The notes below the pieces were generated by a model. It ran no database searches. It was given only the letters and a program-made list of their open reading frames with translations, and was not told the origin of the DNA. From contig JAJXXD010000174.1 of the NCBI GenBank assembly GCA_021781285.1, forward strand, positions 1 to 8,936: DNA of 8,936 nt, in the 5' to 3' direction. Positions 8,636 through 8,936 of the stretch are shown here, piece after piece. Source of the stretch: a bacterium. Its GTDB lineage: Bacteria > SZUA-79 > Acidulodesulfobacterales > Acidulodesulfobacteraceae. Position 1 is the first letter of the stretch. Each line of letters opens with the position of its first letter. The translations under genes were made by a program, and so were the position numbers.

Positions 8636-8666
8636 ATAATACAACATAAAAATCCGATTCTGTCAA
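8636..8666 (-). promoter_or_regulatory. Probable sigma70-type promoter of the operon
   Basis: Reading the minus strand, a perfect -35 hexamer TTGACA (8666-8661) is followed 19 bases later by TATTAT (8641-8636), a five-of-six match to TATAAT. An alternative -10, TGTATT with the ideal 17-base spacer, matches four of six. Using TATTAT, transcription would begin at about 8629-8630, which is the A of the regulator's ATG, so the message would be leaderless or almost so. AT-rich DNA yields -10-like sequences easily; the intact TTGACA at the right distance before the first gene is the main support. Confidence 0.5.
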
Positions 8667-8710
8667 GAATTTTAAGCATCCCGAATCCCGATTTAGAAAT
8701 TTTTATATAT

Positions 8711-8728
8711 GAATTACCTGAATTACTT
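8711..8728. repeat. 9-base direct repeat, possible regulator site
   Basis: GAATTACCT (8711-8719) is followed directly by GAATTACTT (8720-8728), matching at eight of nine positions. It lies about 45 bases upstream of the TTGACA element. OmpR/PhoB-type regulators bind direct repeats, but usually with a period of 10-11 bases, so this 9-base period is not a good match. The repeat itself is plain to see; an operator role is speculative. Confidence 0.35.
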
Positions 8729-8734
8729 AATAAT

Positions 8735-8778
8735 GTCATTGCGGGCGAACTATTCCGTCATTGCGAGCGCACTATTTA
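8735..8778 (+). repeat. Two tandem 22-base units sharing the GTCATTGCG core
   Basis: Unit 1 (8735-8756) begins GTCATTGCGGGCGAACTATT and unit 2 (8757-8778) begins GTCATTGCGAGCGCACTATT. They match at 18 of 22 positions. A third copy of the first 13 bases starts exactly 22 bases later, at 8779, as the left arm of the larger palindromic element. The exact register suggests local duplication of the element's end. There are no spacers and no conserved longer repeat, so it is not a CRISPR array. Confidence 0.75.
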
Positions 8779-8906
8779 GTCATTGCGAGCGTAGCGAAGC
8801 AATCTCGCTTTAGATTGGTTAGCTACGCTGGACTTCGTCCGTCCCATCTTTGCCTGCATAAAACCGTTGGTTTTATAAACGCAGTCAAAGATATGCTCGC
8901 AATGAC
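8779..8906. repeat. 128-base palindromic MITE/REP-like element
   Basis: The element is bounded by perfect 12-base inverted ends, GTCATTGCGAGC (8779-8790) and GCTCGCAATGAC (8895-8906). Inside are further inverted pairs. AGCGTAGC/GCTACGCT (8788-8795 with 8822-8829) encloses CAATCT/AGATTG (8800-8805 with 8812-8817). A small GGAC-TTC-GTCC hairpin lies at 8830-8840. ATCTTTG/CAAAGAT (8846-8852 with 8886-8892) and CTGC/GCAG (8854-8857 with 8881-8884) enclose ATAAAACC/GGTTTTAT (8858-8865 with 8869-8876). The RNA or single-stranded DNA would fold as a branched cloverleaf. GTCATTGCGAGCG-type repeats occur in intergenic DNA of many bacteria. It encodes no protein, and I see no clear target-site duplication. 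Confidence 0.75.
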
Positions 8907-8936
8907 GGATTCTATCAATGACGGGATATTGGGATT
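8907..8936. repeat. Degenerate flanking copy of the repeat end, opposite orientation
   Basis: Read on the minus strand, GTCATTG recurs at 8922-8916, 16 bases outside the right end of the palindromic element, whose own end reads GTCATTGCGAGC from 8906. The outer copy keeps only the first seven bases. It mirrors the tandem copies on the left side, so both flanks of the element carry partial end copies. The window ends 14 bases further on, in sequence resembling the ATCCCGA tandem at 8678-8691 when read in reverse. Confidence 0.45.

Larger units (their letters stand above)
8631..8936. other. Gene-free upstream region with promoter and repeat cluster
   Basis: I see no credible coding frame, tRNA or rRNA here. 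From the operon outward it holds the probable promoter (8636-8666), a 7-base tandem ATCCCGA twice (8678-8691), an AT-rich stretch, a 9-base near-perfect direct repeat (8711-8728), and then a cluster of GTCATTG-containing repeats from 8735 to 8922. The repeats are far more GC-rich than their surroundings. Whatever gene lies beyond the right edge is not visible, so it is unclear whether this is a divergent, tandem or convergent intergenic region. Confidence 0.75.

Noticed and set aside
8631..8666. Upstream TTG start extending the response regulator by 12 residues
   Set aside because: The TTG is part of a TTGACA promoter hexamer, and response regulators start a few residues before the first beta strand, as the ATG at 8630 does.
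8735..8800. CRISPR-like array from the regularly spaced GTCATTGCG copies
   Set aside because: The units are contiguous, only 22 bases long and lack unique spacers; no cas gene is present.
8858..8876. ATAAAACC-GTT-GGTTTTAT hairpin as an intrinsic terminator
   Set aside because: The stem is weak and no T-tract follows it on either strand; it fits better as an arm of the palindromic repeat.

Overview
The window is one AT-rich bacterial locus. Every gene lies on the minus strand, so the operon reads right to left: a PhoB-like response regulator (8630-7914), then TamB (7927-3935), then a BamA/TamA-type Omp85 protein (3910-1094), then the start of cbiD (1079 to the left edge). The genes are packed with spacings of -14, +24 and +14 bases. 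I see no intrinsic terminator between them, so a single transcript is likely. Roughly the last 300 bases at the right end carry no gene. They hold a probable promoter and a cluster of structured 'GTCATTGCGAGC' repeats.

The organism is a diderm (Gram-negative-type) bacterium, because an outer-membrane Omp85 barrel and a TamB are encoded together. It has the early-cobalt (anaerobic) cobalamin route, as shown by CbiD. The AT-rich coding sequence, the many lysine, isoleucine and asparagine residues and the seven-POTRA Omp85 would fit a deltaproteobacterial-grade lineage. That placement is an inference with low confidence, since no rRNA or other taxonomic marker is present.

TamB and the Omp85 protein are the functional core. 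TamB is an inner-membrane-anchored, periplasm-spanning beta-rich protein, and the Omp85 partner is the outer-membrane barrel with periplasmic POTRA domains. Together they form a TAM-like system, which in studied bacteria supports outer-membrane protein insertion and lipid traffic to the outer membrane. The response regulator gene overlaps the tamB start codon, so the two are probably translationally coupled. No histidine kinase gene is present. cbiD at the operon end belongs to a different pathway, and its placement here is not explained by the sequence.

The points most worth a second look are the seven POTRA repeats on a short barrel, the regulator overlapping tamB, a probable leaderless promoter, the absence of Shine-Dalgarno sequences at all four starts, and a 128-base palindromic repeat element upstream of the operon. 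Each gene family is well known, and I do not see clear evidence of a wholly new system.
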